64,000 bases of DNA from Pseudorhodoplanes sp. (GCA_019187085.1 JABARS010000007.1:1-64000); one strand, 5' to 3'; positions 11,159-20,164 are shown, counted from the stretch's first letter. A program made the numbers and translations. Notes: generated from the sequence alone by a model not told the origin.

Positions 11159-12151
11159 TTGCGCATTCCACTCCTTCGCATTGTTCCGGACGACACCAAG
11201 TTCGATTTCATGCGCTTCCGGCGCATCAGCTTTCCGCTGTCGGCCGTGCTGTCGATCGTGGCTATGCTGCTGTATTTCTTCATCGGGTTGAATTTCGGCA
11301 TCGATTTCGTCGGTGGCACGCTGATGGAGGTCCAGTCCAAGAGCGGGCCTGCGAATATCGCGCAGATGCGCACCACGCTGAACGGGCTCGGGCTCGGTGA
11401 GGTGCAGCTCCAGCAGTTCGGCGCGCCGACCGACGTTCTGATCCGCATCCAGCAGCAGCCGGGCGGCGATACCGCCCAGCAGGCCGCCGTCGCCAAGGTG
11501 AGGGCCGCGCTCGGGCCGGATATCGATTACCGGCGTGTCGAAGTCGTCGGGCCGCGCGTGTCCACGGAATTGCTGGCTTACGGCACCATCGGGCTGATGG
11601 CGGCCATTCTCGGCATCCTGATCTATCTGTGGTTCCGGTTCGAATGGCAGTTCGCGCTGGGCGCGATGGTCGCGAACATCCACGACCTTGTGCTGACGAT
11701 CGGTTTCATGTCGATCGCGCAGATCGACTTCGACCTGACGTCGATCGCGGCGCTGCTGACAATTCTGGGCTATTCGCTCAACGACACCGTCGTCATCTAC
11801 GACCGCATCCGCGAGATGCTGCGGCGCTACAAGAAGATGTCGATGACGGACTTGCTCAACATCTCGGTCAACTCGACGCTGTCGCGCTCGATCATCACCC
11901 ACGTGACCGTGACGCTCGCCCTGCTGGCGCTGCTGCTGTTCGGCGGCCCCGCCATCCATTCCTTCACCGCGACCATGATGTTCGGCGTCGTGCTGGTCGG
12001 CACCTATACGTCGATCTTCATCGCGGCGCCGATCCTGATCTATCTCGGGGTCGGGACGACGCGGTTGTCGGAGGCGAAGGAAAAGGAAACGGCGGCCAAG
12101 GACGACATTCCGGCGCGCTTCCGCGAGCCGTCGGCGCCGGGCCGCCGCTGA
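11159..12151 (+). CDS. secF: Protein translocase subunit SecF
   Basis: A 330-aa partner of SecD. Start is a TTG at 11159, chosen because the N-terminal sequence PDDTKFDFMRFRR is typical. The first membrane helix precedes GLNFGIDFVGGTLMEV, and the RND motif SLNDTVVIYDRIREMLRRY contains the conserved Asp. Further membrane segments reach residue ~300, then a charged tail. Its stop lies two bases before the GTG of the next gene, so co-translation is likely. Confidence 0.96.
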   Translation: MRIPLLRIVPDDTKFDFMRFRRISFPLSAVLSIVAMLLYFFIGLNFGIDFVGGTLMEVQSKSGPANIAQMRTTLNGLGLGEVQLQQFGAPTDVLIRIQQQPGGDTAQQAAVAKVRAALGPDIDYRRVEVVGPRVSTELLAYGTIGLMAAILGILIYLWFRFEWQFALGAMVANIHDLVLTIGFMSIAQIDFDLTSIAALLTILGYSLNDTVVIYDRIREMLRRYKKMSMTDLLNISVNSTLSRSIITHVTVTLALLALLLFGGPAIHSFTATMMFGVVLVGTYTSIFIAAPILIYLGVGTTRLSEAKEKETAAKDDIPARFREPSAPGRR

Positions 12152-12153
12152 TT

Positions 12154-12534
12154 GTGACGCGCCCGGAGCAGCCGCATTATCCGTATCCCGCGGGGATCGA
12201 GGGCTATGGCAGGGGCGGCTTCCGCTTCGCCGGCATGTCACACCGCGGATCGCTCCTGTGCCTGCCGGACGGAATCTGGGGCTGGGACGTGACCCGGGCG
12301 GCCGATGTGACCGAAGGCGCGCTGGAGCGCGTCTTTTCGCAGGCCGACCGGATCGATATATTTTTCCTCGGAACCGGCGAGCGCAGCGAATTGCTGGCGG
12401 ACGCGGTGCGCGCGCGTTTTCGCGTTCTTAATATCGCGCTCGACGTGACGCGGACCGCCTACGCGGCCAATACCTACAACATCCTGCTGGCGGAAGGCCG
12501 CAAGGTCGGCGCCGGGCTGATCGCGGTGGACTGA
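12154..12534 (+). CDS. Mth938-like (DUF498) protein, NDUFAF3-type
   Basis: A 126-aa small soluble protein of the Mth938/DUF498 family. GTG start at 12154, two bases after secF. Recognisable segments are PDGIWGWDV, DIFFLGTGER and the C-terminal AYAANTYNILLAEGRKVGAGLIAV. Mitochondrial NDUFAF3, a complex I assembly factor, belongs to this family. The following gene resembles NDUFAF6, another assembly factor, so the pair may act on NADH dehydrogenase assembly; that is inference from homology and order. Confidence 0.85.
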   Translation: MTRPEQPHYPYPAGIEGYGRGGFRFAGMSHRGSLLCLPDGIWGWDVTRAADVTEGALERVFSQADRIDIFFLGTGERSELLADAVRARFRVLNIALDVTRTAYAANTYNILLAEGRKVGAGLIAVD

Positions 12535-12561
12535 CTGTGCGCCGACACTGAGGGTCGCGCC

Positions 12562-13323
12562 ATGAACGATACCTTGGACGATACCCTGGACGACGCCTTC
12601 TCGTATTGCACGCAAATGCTCCGTGAGGAGGACCGCGACCGCTTTCTCGCGGCTTTGTTCGCGCCGGCGGCGGCGCGCCCGGTGCTGCATGCGCTCTATG
12701 GCTTCGACCTGGAAACCGCGCGCGTCGCCCGCCGTGTACGCGAGCCGCTTGCCGGCGAGGTTCGGCTGCAATGGTGGCACGACGTCATGGCCGGCGGGCG
12801 CAGCGACGAAGCGGCGGCCAATCCGGTTGCCCGCGCGCTGTGCGCGACGCTGACGCGATACGCCATCGCACCGGCTCTGATGCAGGGGCTGATCGAGCGT
12901 CGCCGCGCGCAATTGTACGGGCAACCCGTGCTGCACGAACCGGATTATGAGCGCGGGAACGCCGAAACGCACGGCGCGATCCTTGCCGCCGCCATGCAGT
13001 GCCTCGATGATGGCCGGGCGCCGGGCGATCGCGACCTGATCGCGGCGGCGGCGAACGCGGTCGGGGCGGCGCATGATTTCAGTGCGGTAAGTCTCGCGCC
13101 GGCGGACGAGGCGCATGCCGCCGAGTTGAAAGTCTTCGCCGAGCGCAATCTCGATCGCGCCCGCGCGCTGTTGCGCGGCGCACCGCCGCCGGTCTGGCCG
13201 GCATTCCTGCCGCTTGCGTTGATCCGGCCCACGCTTTTGCGCGGGACGGCGGGCGTGCTCCCGGCCTGGCGGCGTCAATGGATCCTGTGGCGGGCGGCGC
13301 GCGACCTGCCGGCGCGGCTCTGA
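12562..13323 (+). CDS. Squalene/phytoene synthase-like protein, NDUFAF6-type
   Basis: A 253-aa protein with the all-alpha squalene/phytoene synthase fold: FSYCTQMLREEDRDRFLAALF, LYGFDLETARV and VRLQWWHDVMAG. The two Asp-rich DxxxD metal motifs needed for prenyl coupling are not seen, so it is probably not a terpene synthase. This matches the NDUFAF6 branch linked to respiratory complex I assembly. It lies 27 bases after the Mth938-like gene on the same strand, so the two probably form one unit with secDF. Confidence 0.8.
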   Translation: MNDTLDDTLDDAFSYCTQMLREEDRDRFLAALFAPAAARPVLHALYGFDLETARVARRVREPLAGEVRLQWWHDVMAGGRSDEAAANPVARALCATLTRYAIAPALMQGLIERRRAQLYGQPVLHEPDYERGNAETHGAILAAAMQCLDDGRAPGDRDLIAAAANAVGAAHDFSAVSLAPADEAHAAELKVFAERNLDRARALLRGAPPPVWPAFLPLALIRPTLLRGTAGVLPAWRRQWILWRAARDLPARL

Positions 13324-13337
13324 TCGGCTTGTAGCAG

Positions 13338-13433
13338 GATGACCTTTCTCCGAACCGTCATCCCGCTTTGATTCTTTGTTTGAGCATGATCTTGTCCGAA
13401 AACCGCTTCACATTTTTCGGGATCATGCTCTAG
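13338..13433. repeat. Palindromic REP-like repeat, copy 1
   Basis: About 95 bases shared with 21961-22056. The core pairs GAGCATGATC with GATCATGCTC and, inside, CCGAAAA with TTTTCGG, giving a long hairpin between two convergent genes. Its right end supplies the TAG stop of the minus-strand kinase-like gene. Likely also a two-way terminator. Confidence 0.75.
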
Positions 13434-14497
13434 AACGCAAACCTGTCGCGCAGGTTCTGCCGGCCGGCGACGATGCGGCCGACGATCTGCTTTTCGGATT
13501 CGTCGCGCAGCAGCGGCTCGATCAGGTCGATCTGGTTCATGGCAATGAGTTGCAGGAGATCGGTACGCACCGCGCCGTCGGCGCCGCGCGGCAGCGTCTC
13601 GACGATCTGCAGGTGTTCGGGCGCCTTCTGCGGCAGGACGGTCAGATGTGCCTGCAAGGCGGCGTCGCTGAGCGCGCGGCCCTCGACAAAAGCATAGAGG
13701 CCGGTGCCGGTGCGCCGGTCGGGAAACGCCACGATCGCGGCGTCGGCGACGCCGACATGGCGTTTGAGGTGGGCAGCGAGCGCCGGCGCGTCGTTGACGA
13801 GCCGCGGACCGCCGCCTTCGCGGTCGGTGAAATTGAGGATGCCGCGGGTGATCCAGTAATAGACGCGCTTGCCGGTCGCCATCCAGATGCGCGTCGGCAG
13901 GCTCTTGCGCGCCAGCACGCGCTTCTCGGCCGGCGTGAGGCTTGTGGGCGCATAGCGCCGTTTGTGCTTGAGCAGGTGGCGCAGGTCCTCATAGGCCGCG
14001 ATCCGGAACAGCGCATGACGGCGCGAGAAACGGGTGGCGAGCTGGAAGTCGGTCAGCATGGCGCGGCCGTCCGGCGTGCGCAGCCAGTTCTGCTCCTTGG
14101 CGAGATCGTTGTGGGTCAGGCGGTCGCGATGGATGAGCCGGAGCGCGCGCTTGGCCGAGCGGAAATAGCCGACATCGCCCTGCGGCCGGGCGATATGCAG
14201 GGGCAGGGCGTCGATCCAGCTGCGCACGAGCGTGCGGCGGCCACGGAACAGCAATTGCGGGCCGATGGCGTGGCGGCCCGCGATCGTCAGCGCGCGGGCC
14301 TCGCGGTTGAGGAAGTGCCAGGCGAGGCCGAAGGTCCACCACGGCACGAGATCGATCCGGCGCAGCACCGCTTCGACCCGCTCTCCCTCATGCACGAAAT
14401 GGCCGCGCTCGACGGTCGAGAACACGTCGCGCTTGAGCACGACGCTGCTCACAAATCGCCCGGCGATTTCCGGCGGCAGGGTATCGGACTGGGTCAT
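13430..14497 (-). CDS. Kinase-like protein fused to an AMP-binding-enzyme C-terminal domain
   Basis: A 355-aa protein with two parts. Residues ~15-170 resemble a small RIO/lipopolysaccharide-kinase-type fold: the catalytic-loop pattern HNDLAKEQN (H129, D131, N137) and a DFG-equivalent DFQ at 150-152. A Lys/Arg-rich, partly hydrophobic middle follows (residues ~170-235, IWMATGKRVYYWITRG). Residues ~245-335 resemble the C-terminal lid of acyl-CoA/AMP-forming synthetases, for example VVETLPRG-type IVETLPRGADGAVRTDLLQ, without the large N-terminal synthetase domain. No clear glycine-rich ATP loop is visible, so activity is uncertain. Substrate and pathway unknown. Confidence 0.75.
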   Translation of the reverse strand: MTQSDTLPPEIAGRFVSSVVLKRDVFSTVERGHFVHEGERVEAVLRRIDLVPWWTFGLAWHFLNREARALTIAGRHAIGPQLLFRGRRTLVRSWIDALPLHIARPQGDVGYFRSAKRALRLIHRDRLTHNDLAKEQNWLRTPDGRAMLTDFQLATRFSRRHALFRIAAYEDLRHLLKHKRRYAPTSLTPAEKRVLARKSLPTRIWMATGKRVYYWITRGILNFTDREGGGPRLVNDAPALAAHLKRHVGVADAAIVAFPDRRTGTGLYAFVEGRALSDAALQAHLTVLPQKAPEHLQIVETLPRGADGAVRTDLLQLIAMNQIDLIEPLLRDESEKQIVGRIVAGRQNLRDRFAF

Positions 14498-14540
14498 GGC
14501 CGGACGCCTTCTACAACAGGGCGTTCGAAAATTGGAATCG

Positions 14541-15959
14541 TCACTCGGCGGCCACGCGCGTTTGCGCGCCGGACCAGGCGGCGAGATCGGCGAGCGCCCG
14601 GGCCGACAGCGCTTGTTTCCTGGCTATCGACTTGGCACTGCCGCGCAGGCGCTTGCCGTCGGCGTCGCGGCTTGGGACCTGCGCGATTGGGGGAAACAGT
14701 CCGAAATTGATGTTCATCGGCTGGAATGAGCGGGGACCGTGATCGATCGTGTCGATGTGGCCGCCGGTGATGTGGTTGAGGAGGGCGCCATGCGCGGTCG
14801 TGGGCGGGGGCAGGTCGAGCGCCTCGCAGAGGCGCTCGGCGGCGGCGAAGCGGCCCGTCATCAGCCCGACCGCGGCCGACTCGACATAGCCTTCGCAGCC
14901 GGTGATCTGGCCGGCGAAGCGCAGCCGCGGCATGGCGCGCAGGCGCAGCGCGGCGTCGAGCAGGCGCGGCGAGTTGAGGAACGTATTGCGGTGCAGGCCG
15001 CCGAGGCGGGCGAATTCGGCATTCTCGAGCCCCGGAATGGTGCGGAAAATCCGCACCTGCTCGCCGTGCTTCAGCTTGGTCTGGAAGCCGACCATGTTGA
15101 AGAGGGTGCCGAGCCGATTGTCCTGCCGCAGTTGCACGATCGCAAATGGCTTGACCGTCGGGTTATGCGGATTGGTCAGGCCGACCGGCTTGAGCGGGCC
15201 GTGGCGCAACGTCAGGGGCCCGCGCTCGGCCATGATTTCGATCGGCAGGCAGCCGTCGAAATAGGGCGTGCTGGCTTCCCATTCGTGGAACGCGGTCTTC
15301 TCCGCGCTCAGCAGCGAAGCGACCAGCGCCTCGTATTGGGCGCGGTCGAGCGGGCAATTGATGTAGTCGGCGCCCGACCCGCCGGGACCGGCCTTGTCGT
15401 AGCGCGACTGGAACCAGGCGATCGACATGTCGATGCTGTCGCGGTGCACGATGGGGGCGATGGCATCGAAGAAGGCGAGCGCGTCTTCGCCGCTGATTGT
15501 GCGGATCGCAGCGGCCAGGGCGCTCGATGTCAGCGGGCCGGTGGCGATGATGACCTTGTCCCATTCCTGCGGCGGCAGGCCGGCAATCTCGCCGCGCTCG
15601 ATCGTCACCAGCGGATGCGATTGCAGCGCGGCCGTGACCGCTGCCGAGAATTCCCCGCGGTCCACCGCAAGGGCCGCGCCCGCCGGCACCTGATGGGCGT
15701 CGGCCATGCGCATGATGAGCGAGCCGAGCCGCCGCATTTCCTCGTGCAGGAGACCGACGGCGTTGGTCGCGGCATCGTCCGAACGGAAGGAGTTCGAGCA
15801 GACGAGCTCAGCGAGCCCGTCGCTCTTGTGCGCGGCCGTCATCTGGCGGGGTCGCATCTCGTGCAGGACGACGGGCACGCCGCGCGAGGCGATCTGCCAG
15901 GCGGCCTCGCAGCCCGCGAGGCCGCCACCGACGACATGAATGGGGAGCGGCAAAACCAT
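14541..15959 (-). CDS. trmFO: Methylenetetrahydrofolate-tRNA-(uracil-5-)-methyltransferase
   Basis: A 472-aa flavoenzyme that makes 5-methyluridine at position 54 of tRNA using methylenetetrahydrofolate. The N-terminal FAD fold is [17 protein letters not shown]. Family motifs include [44 protein letters not shown] and [19 protein letters not shown]. Length is normal for the family. A DUF1127 remnant lies upstream and the kinase-like gene downstream on the same strand. Confidence 0.97.
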   Translation of the reverse strand: MVLPLPIHVVGGGLAGCEAAWQIASRGVPVVLHEMRPRQMTAAHKSDGLAELVCSNSFRSDDAATNAVGLLHEEMRRLGSLIMRMADAHQVPAGAALAVDRGEFSAAVTAALQSHPLVTIERGEIAGLPPQEWDKVIIATGPLTSSALAAAIRTISGEDALAFFDAIAPIVHRDSIDMSIAWFQSRYDKAGPGGSGADYINCPLDRAQYEALVASLLSAEKTAFHEWEASTPYFDGCLPIEIMAERGPLTLRHGPLKPVGLTNPHNPTVKPFAIVQLRQDNRLGTLFNMVGFQTKLKHGEQVRIFRTIPGLENAEFARLGGLHRNTFLNSPRLLDAALRLRAMPRLRFAGQITGCEGYVESAAVGLMTGRFAAAERLCEALDLPPPTTAHGALLNHITGGHIDTIDHGPRSFQPMNINFGLFPPIAQVPSRDADGKRLRGSAKSIARKQALSARALADLAAWSGAQTRVAAE

Positions 15960-16033
15960 GTGCCCTAGCTAGGGCAAGCGCGCGGGGTTCACAACATGCC
16001 TGGCGGCGTCAGCAGTCGCGGTCCGAGAAATGA

Positions 16034-16056
16034 AAACGCCCGCCGAAGCGGGCGTT
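16034..16056 (-). terminator. Rho-independent terminator with UUCG loop
   Basis: On the minus strand AACGCCCGC pairs with GCGGGCGTT around a TTCG tetraloop (9-bp stem), followed by TTCATTT. It lies 22 bases beyond the stop of the DUF1127 reading frame. Confidence 0.75.
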
Positions 16057-16078
16057 CTCATAACCGATGTGATCGGCC

Positions 16079-16241
16079 TCAGGCGGCCTTCTCGGCGTTT
16101 TCCCAGGCAATGCGGGCGATGTCCGAGCGGCTGATGCCGATGTCGGCCAGTTCGCGGTCGCCCAGCCGGGAAAGTTCCCGAAGGCTCGCGTCATAGGCAC
16201 GCCACTGCCGAAGGAAGCGGACCAGATTGGAGAGGAACATG
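16079..16241 (-). pseudogene. DUF1127 small protein gene with a one-base frameshift
   Basis: From the ATG at 16241 the frame reads MFLSNLVRFLRQWR and then stops after two more codons. Removing one G near 16200-16202 joins it to AYDASLRELSRLGDREL and DIGISRSDIARIAWENA, giving a normal 53-aa DUF1127 protein (short, basic, YjiS-like). The downstream part has no start codon in its own frame. An AAGGGATAAAGAG ribosome site and a strong terminator flank it, so the unit was recently functional. Either a real mutation or a sequencing/assembly indel. Confidence 0.7.
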
Positions 16242-16383
16242 GCTCTTTATCCCTTTGATACTTCTGGCAAAGCCAGAAATGAATCTGATGGATAAATAGC
16301 CTTCCATTGTGCGTTGCAAAAGATTTTATGTTGCGATGCAGCTATACAGATTTCGCATGACTCTGCCTGATTATAGCCACCTG

Positions 16384-17586
16384 CTATCGGCGCAGCCGCT
16401 CCAGCAGGTCGGGGGTGGGGTAGGAGTCCGCCGGTATGCCGAGCCTGATCTGCGCTTTCTTGACCGCGCCGCGCGATTGCAGCCCGAGCTTGCCGTCGAC
16501 CTTGCCGGCATCATAGCCGCGGGCGTTCAACAGTCGCTGCAGCTCGGCGGCCTGCTGGGCGGTCAGGACCGCAATATTGGGCTGGCCGCGCGACACGGCA
16601 GGAGCACCGGCGATGCGGGTCGCGAGATAGCCGGCGGTCGTCGTGTAGACCAGCGACTGATTCCACTTCAGCAGCACCTGGAAATTGTGAAAGGCGAGAA
16701 AGGCCGGTCCCGTGCGCCCCATCGGCAGCAGCAGCGACGCCGGCAGATTGTCGGCCGGCAGCGGCTGGCCGTTGGCCTGCGTGACGCCCCAGCGCCCCCA
16801 TTGCGCACGCGGGTGCGTGATTTCGAGGTCGGCCTGATCCCAGGGCAGGTTCTGGGGGACGCGCACTTCCGTCAGCCACGGTTCGCCGCGGCGCCAGCCG
16901 AGCTGCCTGAGGAAATTGCCGGCCGAACCGAGCGCATCAGGAATGCTGCGGCGCAGGTCGCGGCGGCCGTCGCCGTCGTAATCGACGGCATATTCGTAAT
17001 AGTGCGCCGGCAGGAATTGGAACTGGCCGATCTCCCCGGCCCATGGTCCCTTCATCTCCTCGGGCGTGAGATCGCCGCGGTCGATGACTTTGAGCGCGGC
17101 GAACAATTGCTCGCGGAACAGCTCCCAGCGCCGGCAGTCATAGGCGAGCGAGGTGACGGAGCGCAGCGTCGGCAGGTCGCCCTGCACCGCGCCGAAATCC
17201 GTCTCCAACCCCCAGAACGCTGCGATCGGATAGGGCGGGACGCCGAACTCGCGCTCGATGCGCGCAAAGATCGACGCATGCTGCCTGATCAGCGCGGCAC
17301 CCCGGGTCTGGCGGTAGGCCGCTGCCATCCGGTCGGAGAATTGCAGGAAGCTCTGCGCGAAAACGCCCTGACCGCGGTCGCGGTTCACGATCGACTGGTC
17401 GTAGACGAGATAGGGAGTGGCAAGCGCCAGCGTGCGGGCGGACACGCCCTGGGCCGCGGCTTCCCGGCGCACGTCGTCGAGCCAGCGGTCGAACGGCTGG
17501 GAGGTCCGGCATTTGGCGGCTGCCGTCCCGGCCGTGCCGGCGAGCAAAACAATGGCAGCAGCGATCGTAAGCCCTCTGCGCATCAT
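16384..17586 (-). CDS. Lytic murein transglycosylase, MltB family, with C-terminal peptidoglycan-binding domain
   Basis: A 400-aa secreted enzyme that cleaves glycan strands of peptidoglycan. A signal peptide ends near AGTAAAK. The SLT/MltB domain spans about residues 30-330, with the catalytic glutamate in AFWGLETDFGAVQGD and the family segments WAGEIGQFQFLPAHYYEYAVD and DALGSAGNFLRQLGWRRGEPW. The last ~65 residues form a PG_binding_1 domain (LQRLLNARGYDAGKVDGKLG). Transcribed alone on the minus strand. Confidence 0.93.
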   Translation of the reverse strand: MMRRGLTIAAAIVLLAGTAGTAAAKCRTSQPFDRWLDDVRREAAAQGVSARTLALATPYLVYDQSIVNRDRGQGVFAQSFLQFSDRMAAAYRQTRGAALIRQHASIFARIEREFGVPPYPIAAFWGLETDFGAVQGDLPTLRSVTSLAYDCRRWELFREQLFAALKVIDRGDLTPEEMKGPWAGEIGQFQFLPAHYYEYAVDYDGDGRRDLRRSIPDALGSAGNFLRQLGWRRGEPWLTEVRVPQNLPWDQADLEITHPRAQWGRWGVTQANGQPLPADNLPASLLLPMGRTGPAFLAFHNFQVLLKWNQSLVYTTTAGYLATRIAGAPAVSRGQPNIAVLTAQQAAELQRLLNARGYDAGKVDGKLGLQSRGAVKKAQIRLGIPADSYPTPDLLERLRR

Positions 17587-17674
17587 CGGTCCGTCTCCTT
17601 CGCAGCTTCTTCACCTGCGATGCAGCGGGTGCGCCGTCAAGAGCGGAGCGGGAGAGGTTCTTTTGGAAACCGGG

Positions 17675-18091
17675 TCAGCGCGCCGGCAGGCCTTGTCGCG
17701 TCTCGCCGGCGGCGGCGCGATCGCAATGCATTTGGCGGATCTGGAGCAGCACATGGAGGGCGGCCTTGACCATCGCGCTGTAGCGCGCGGCAAGCGCCAT
17801 CGACGCGGAATCCGCGCACAGTTCGTTGACCGTGGCGTTGCCGGCCAGCACGTCGGCGAGGTCGTCGATGAAGACGATGTCGTTCGTGTGCGGAGCGCCG
17901 CGTGCGATTTGCGTCAGGTCGAAGGCGCGCTCGCAATCCTGTACGCGTTCGATCAGCGATTCCAGCAGCGCGATGGTCGAACCGCGCGGGCTTGCATCGA
18001 ACTCGTCGCCGGGCGGCGGATGCCGCGGAGCTTCCCGTATCATCATGTCGTCCGTCACTCGCGTTGCACGCGTGCGGGGCGACGATGTCAT
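17675..18091 (-). CDS. Hypothetical protein
   Basis: A 138-aa soluble protein I do not recognise. The Pro/Arg-rich first 30 residues may be untranslated: a later ATG at MIREAPRH is possible. The rest looks helical (LLESLIERVQDCERAFDLTQIA; MALAARYSAMVKAALHVLLQI) with no signal peptide or membrane segment. Codon use follows the genome, which supports coding. It lies 88 bases upstream of the transglycosylase on the same strand. Confidence 0.55.
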   Translation of the reverse strand: MTSSPRTRATRVTDDMMIREAPRHPPPGDEFDASPRGSTIALLESLIERVQDCERAFDLTQIARGAPHTNDIVFIDDLADVLAGNATVNELCADSASMALAARYSAMVKAALHVLLQIRQMHCDRAAAGETRQGLPAR

Positions 18092-18215
18092 GTCAGGATT
18101 TACTGCCCGATTAAGCGAAATTTCACGGTCAAAACTACGGGAGGATGCCGGTTTCGCAAAATTTGCGCGGCGTATTTGAGAGCCGTTGCCGCGCGCCGGT
18201 CCGGCTGCAATCGCC

Positions 18216-19301
18216 TCAGCGCGGCCGCAGCCCGGGCTTGCCTTCGGGAGGGAAAATGAACTCGACGCCCGCCTCCTCGAACGTGCGGCGCAGGGCCGGA
18301 ATGGCCGCTTCGCCCGGGCTTGCCGGACCGTCCGTTTCCTCCAGCCGCCGGATGGTCGAGCCCGACACCGCCGCGTTCTCGGAAAGATCGCGTACGGACC
18401 AGTTCAGGATGCCGCGGGCGGCGCGGATCTGGGCGCCGGTGAGCGGCTGCTCCGCCTGCTGCGGCGTCGGCCAGGCTTTGGCCGCCGTGATGTCGACGGA
18501 CACGCCGACCCATTCGCGCACGTTGCCGTCGGCATTCAGCACGGGGAGGGCGCGCGACTTGTACCAGCGATATTCGCCCTCGCTGTCGCGCGCGCGATGT
18601 TCGATCTCGTAGGGCGTCTTGTTGGCGAGCGCGGCCTGCCACGCCTCGACCGAGCGCTGGCGATCGTCCGGATGCATCAGGTTGAGCCACCCGCTGCCAA
18701 GGAAGACAGCCGGATCCTCGCCGGTGAGCTCGGTCCAGTTGAACGTATCCACGACCTGGCCGTCCGGCCGCGCGGTCCAGATCGCCGCGTGCAGCGCGCG
18801 GACCAGCGCATCGAAGCGGTCGCCACCGACCTGGAGCAATTGCAGGCGTTCATGGTGCTGAGTCACGTCGAACATGACGCCGACGACCTTGTAGGGAGCG
18901 CCGCTGGCGTCGACGAGGACCTCGGCCAGACTCTGCAGCCAGCGGATGCGTCCGTCCGTCCGGATGATCCGTACCGTCCGGTTGATCGGCAGCGCATGGG
19001 TGACGATGTGATTGAACTGCCCGGGCGGACGGCGATCTTCCGGATGCGTAAGCGACTCGAACAATTCGTGCGACGCCTCCGCCTGGCCCGGCTGCAGGCC
19101 AAGCAAGGCAAACTGGCCCTGCGACCATTCCGATTTGCGCGTCTTCAGCTCGTAGGTCCAAAGACCCGCGCCGCCTTTTTCTTCTATGAAACGGATTGTC
19201 TCGCTGGCGCCGTTTTCCCCCTCGAACAGAGTCAGCATGGGCCTGCCGGGACTGTGAGCAACGTCAGCAAATTTTGTCCTCAAAAACATCATATAATGCA
19301 A
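18216..19301 (-). CDS. PAS-PAS-HTH regulatory protein
   Basis: A cytoplasmic sensor/regulator of up to 361 aa; the ATG at 19238 (MLTLFEGENGA) is another good start. Two PAS domains are visible: about residues 35-155 (GLWTYELKTRKSEWS, with the PAC part GVMFDVTQHHERLQ) and about 160-290 (AAIWTARPDGQVVDTFNWTELTG, then WVGVSVDITAAKA). A C-terminal XRE-like helix-turn-helix follows (residues ~292-345: LTGAQIRAARGILNWSVRDL). No kinase or GGDEF domain is present, so the PAS modules probably control DNA binding directly. Ligand unknown. Confidence 0.82.
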   Translation of the reverse strand: MHYMMFLRTKFADVAHSPGRPMLTLFEGENGASETIRFIEEKGGAGLWTYELKTRKSEWSQGQFALLGLQPGQAEASHELFESLTHPEDRRPPGQFNHIVTHALPINRTVRIIRTDGRIRWLQSLAEVLVDASGAPYKVVGVMFDVTQHHERLQLLQVGGDRFDALVRALHAAIWTARPDGQVVDTFNWTELTGEDPAVFLGSGWLNLMHPDDRQRSVEAWQAALANKTPYEIEHRARDSEGEYRWYKSRALPVLNADGNVREWVGVSVDITAAKAWPTPQQAEQPLTGAQIRAARGILNWSVRDLSENAAVSGSTIRRLEETDGPASPGEAAIPALRRTFEEAGVEFIFPPEGKPGLRPR

Positions 19302-19454
19302 AAATTGTTGCTTGATAGCGGAAAATCGTCGGTACCCTCTGGATACCGTCCCGGACCGTCTGCTGATTGTTGAACCGGGGGATTACGAGCGACCACCAAT
19401 CATCGGAATGATCGGATCGGTCGATGGCGCGACCATTAGGCAGGACGAGGACAA

Positions 19455-19709
19455 ATGATCAATGTTTTCTGTACAAATCCGCTATCCGCCGGCCTGCTTT
19501 CCGGCATGGCCGCTCTGGCGATGCTCGGCCAGTCTGCGGCGCAGGCTCCGGCGACGACAACCGTCACCGCCGGCCCGAGCCTGATCCGGCCCGAATTCAC
19601 CCGTCCGGCCGGGGTGCCGGCGGCGGCCCGGCGCGTCGGTGCAGGTGAATTCATGATCGCTCCCGCGCAGCCGCCCGAGCCCAAGAAAATCCGGCGCAAG
19701 CGCAAATAG
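19455..19709 (+). CDS. Small secreted hypothetical protein
   Basis: 84 aa with a likely signal peptide (LLSGMAALAMLGQSAAQA) and a short Pro/Ala-rich mature part ending in the very basic KKIRRKRK. Family not recognised. Divergent from the PAS-HTH gene. Confidence 0.55.
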   Translation: MINVFCTNPLSAGLLSGMAALAMLGQSAAQAPATTTVTAGPSLIRPEFTRPAGVPAAARRVGAGEFMIAPAQPPEPKKIRRKRK

Positions 19710-19719
19710 GGAGAGCGCT

Positions 19720-19739
19720 GCGCGGCGGCAAGGCCGCGC
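19720..19739. terminator. GC-rich hairpin between convergent genes
   Basis: GCGCGGC and GCCGCGC pair around GGCAAG in the 32-base gap between two convergent small genes. No T tract, so weak evidence for termination. Confidence 0.35.
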
Positions 19740-19741
19740 GG

Positions 19742-20164
19742 CTATCGTTTGAGAAATCCTTCGCGGATCGCCTCGACGCGCGATGTCGCCGAATATTGCC
19801 CCGCATTGTGTCCGAGCAGACCGGATGCGGCATCCTCGCACAGGACATAGCCGTCGTCGCGGATGGCCCAGGTGCGGTTGTCGATCAGCCGGCGGCGGCA
19901 GACATTGCCGGTGTCCGGCACGAACAGGATCGAGCCGGTGACGAGATCGTCGTCGGATTGCGCGTGCGCGTCGGGCGCGCCCGCCTGCGCGAGTGGTCCG
20001 CTCGTCTTGCCGGCCTGCAAGGCGAGCCGGTGTGCAAGCGTGTCGCTGGTGCGGACCGAATGGCTGGCGACATAGAGGCCGCCGGCGCAGATGCCGAGCA
20101 GCAGCAAGCCGGCCGCAAGGGCGCGGTTGCGATCGCGGCGGCGAGAACTGGACTTGCCGGACAT
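19742..20164 (-). CDS. Single-pass membrane protein, paralogue of 20723-21133
   Basis: 140 aa from the ATG at 20164. A basic N-terminus (SSSRRRDRNR) is followed by one membrane helix (ALAAGLLLLGICAGGLYVA) and a ~100-residue outer domain with the core TGSILFVPDTGNVCRRRLID, then WAIRDDGYVLCEDA. The protein at 20723-21133 shares the pattern TGxxLFVPxxGNxCRxRxIDNxTW and the later VxCxxA. The two conserved cysteines could form a disulfide in the periplasm. No function known to me. Confidence 0.72.
   Translation of the reverse strand: MSGKSSSRRRDRNRALAAGLLLLGICAGGLYVASHSVRTSDTLAHRLALQAGKTSGPLAQAGAPDAHAQSDDDLVTGSILFVPDTGNVCRRRLIDNRTWAIRDDGYVLCEDAASGLLGHNAGQYSATSRVEAIREGFLKR

Noticed and set aside
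16009..16200. 63-codon minus-strand open frame over the DUF1127 region
   Set aside because: It is in neither of the two frames that together encode DUF1127 and shows no similarity to anything.
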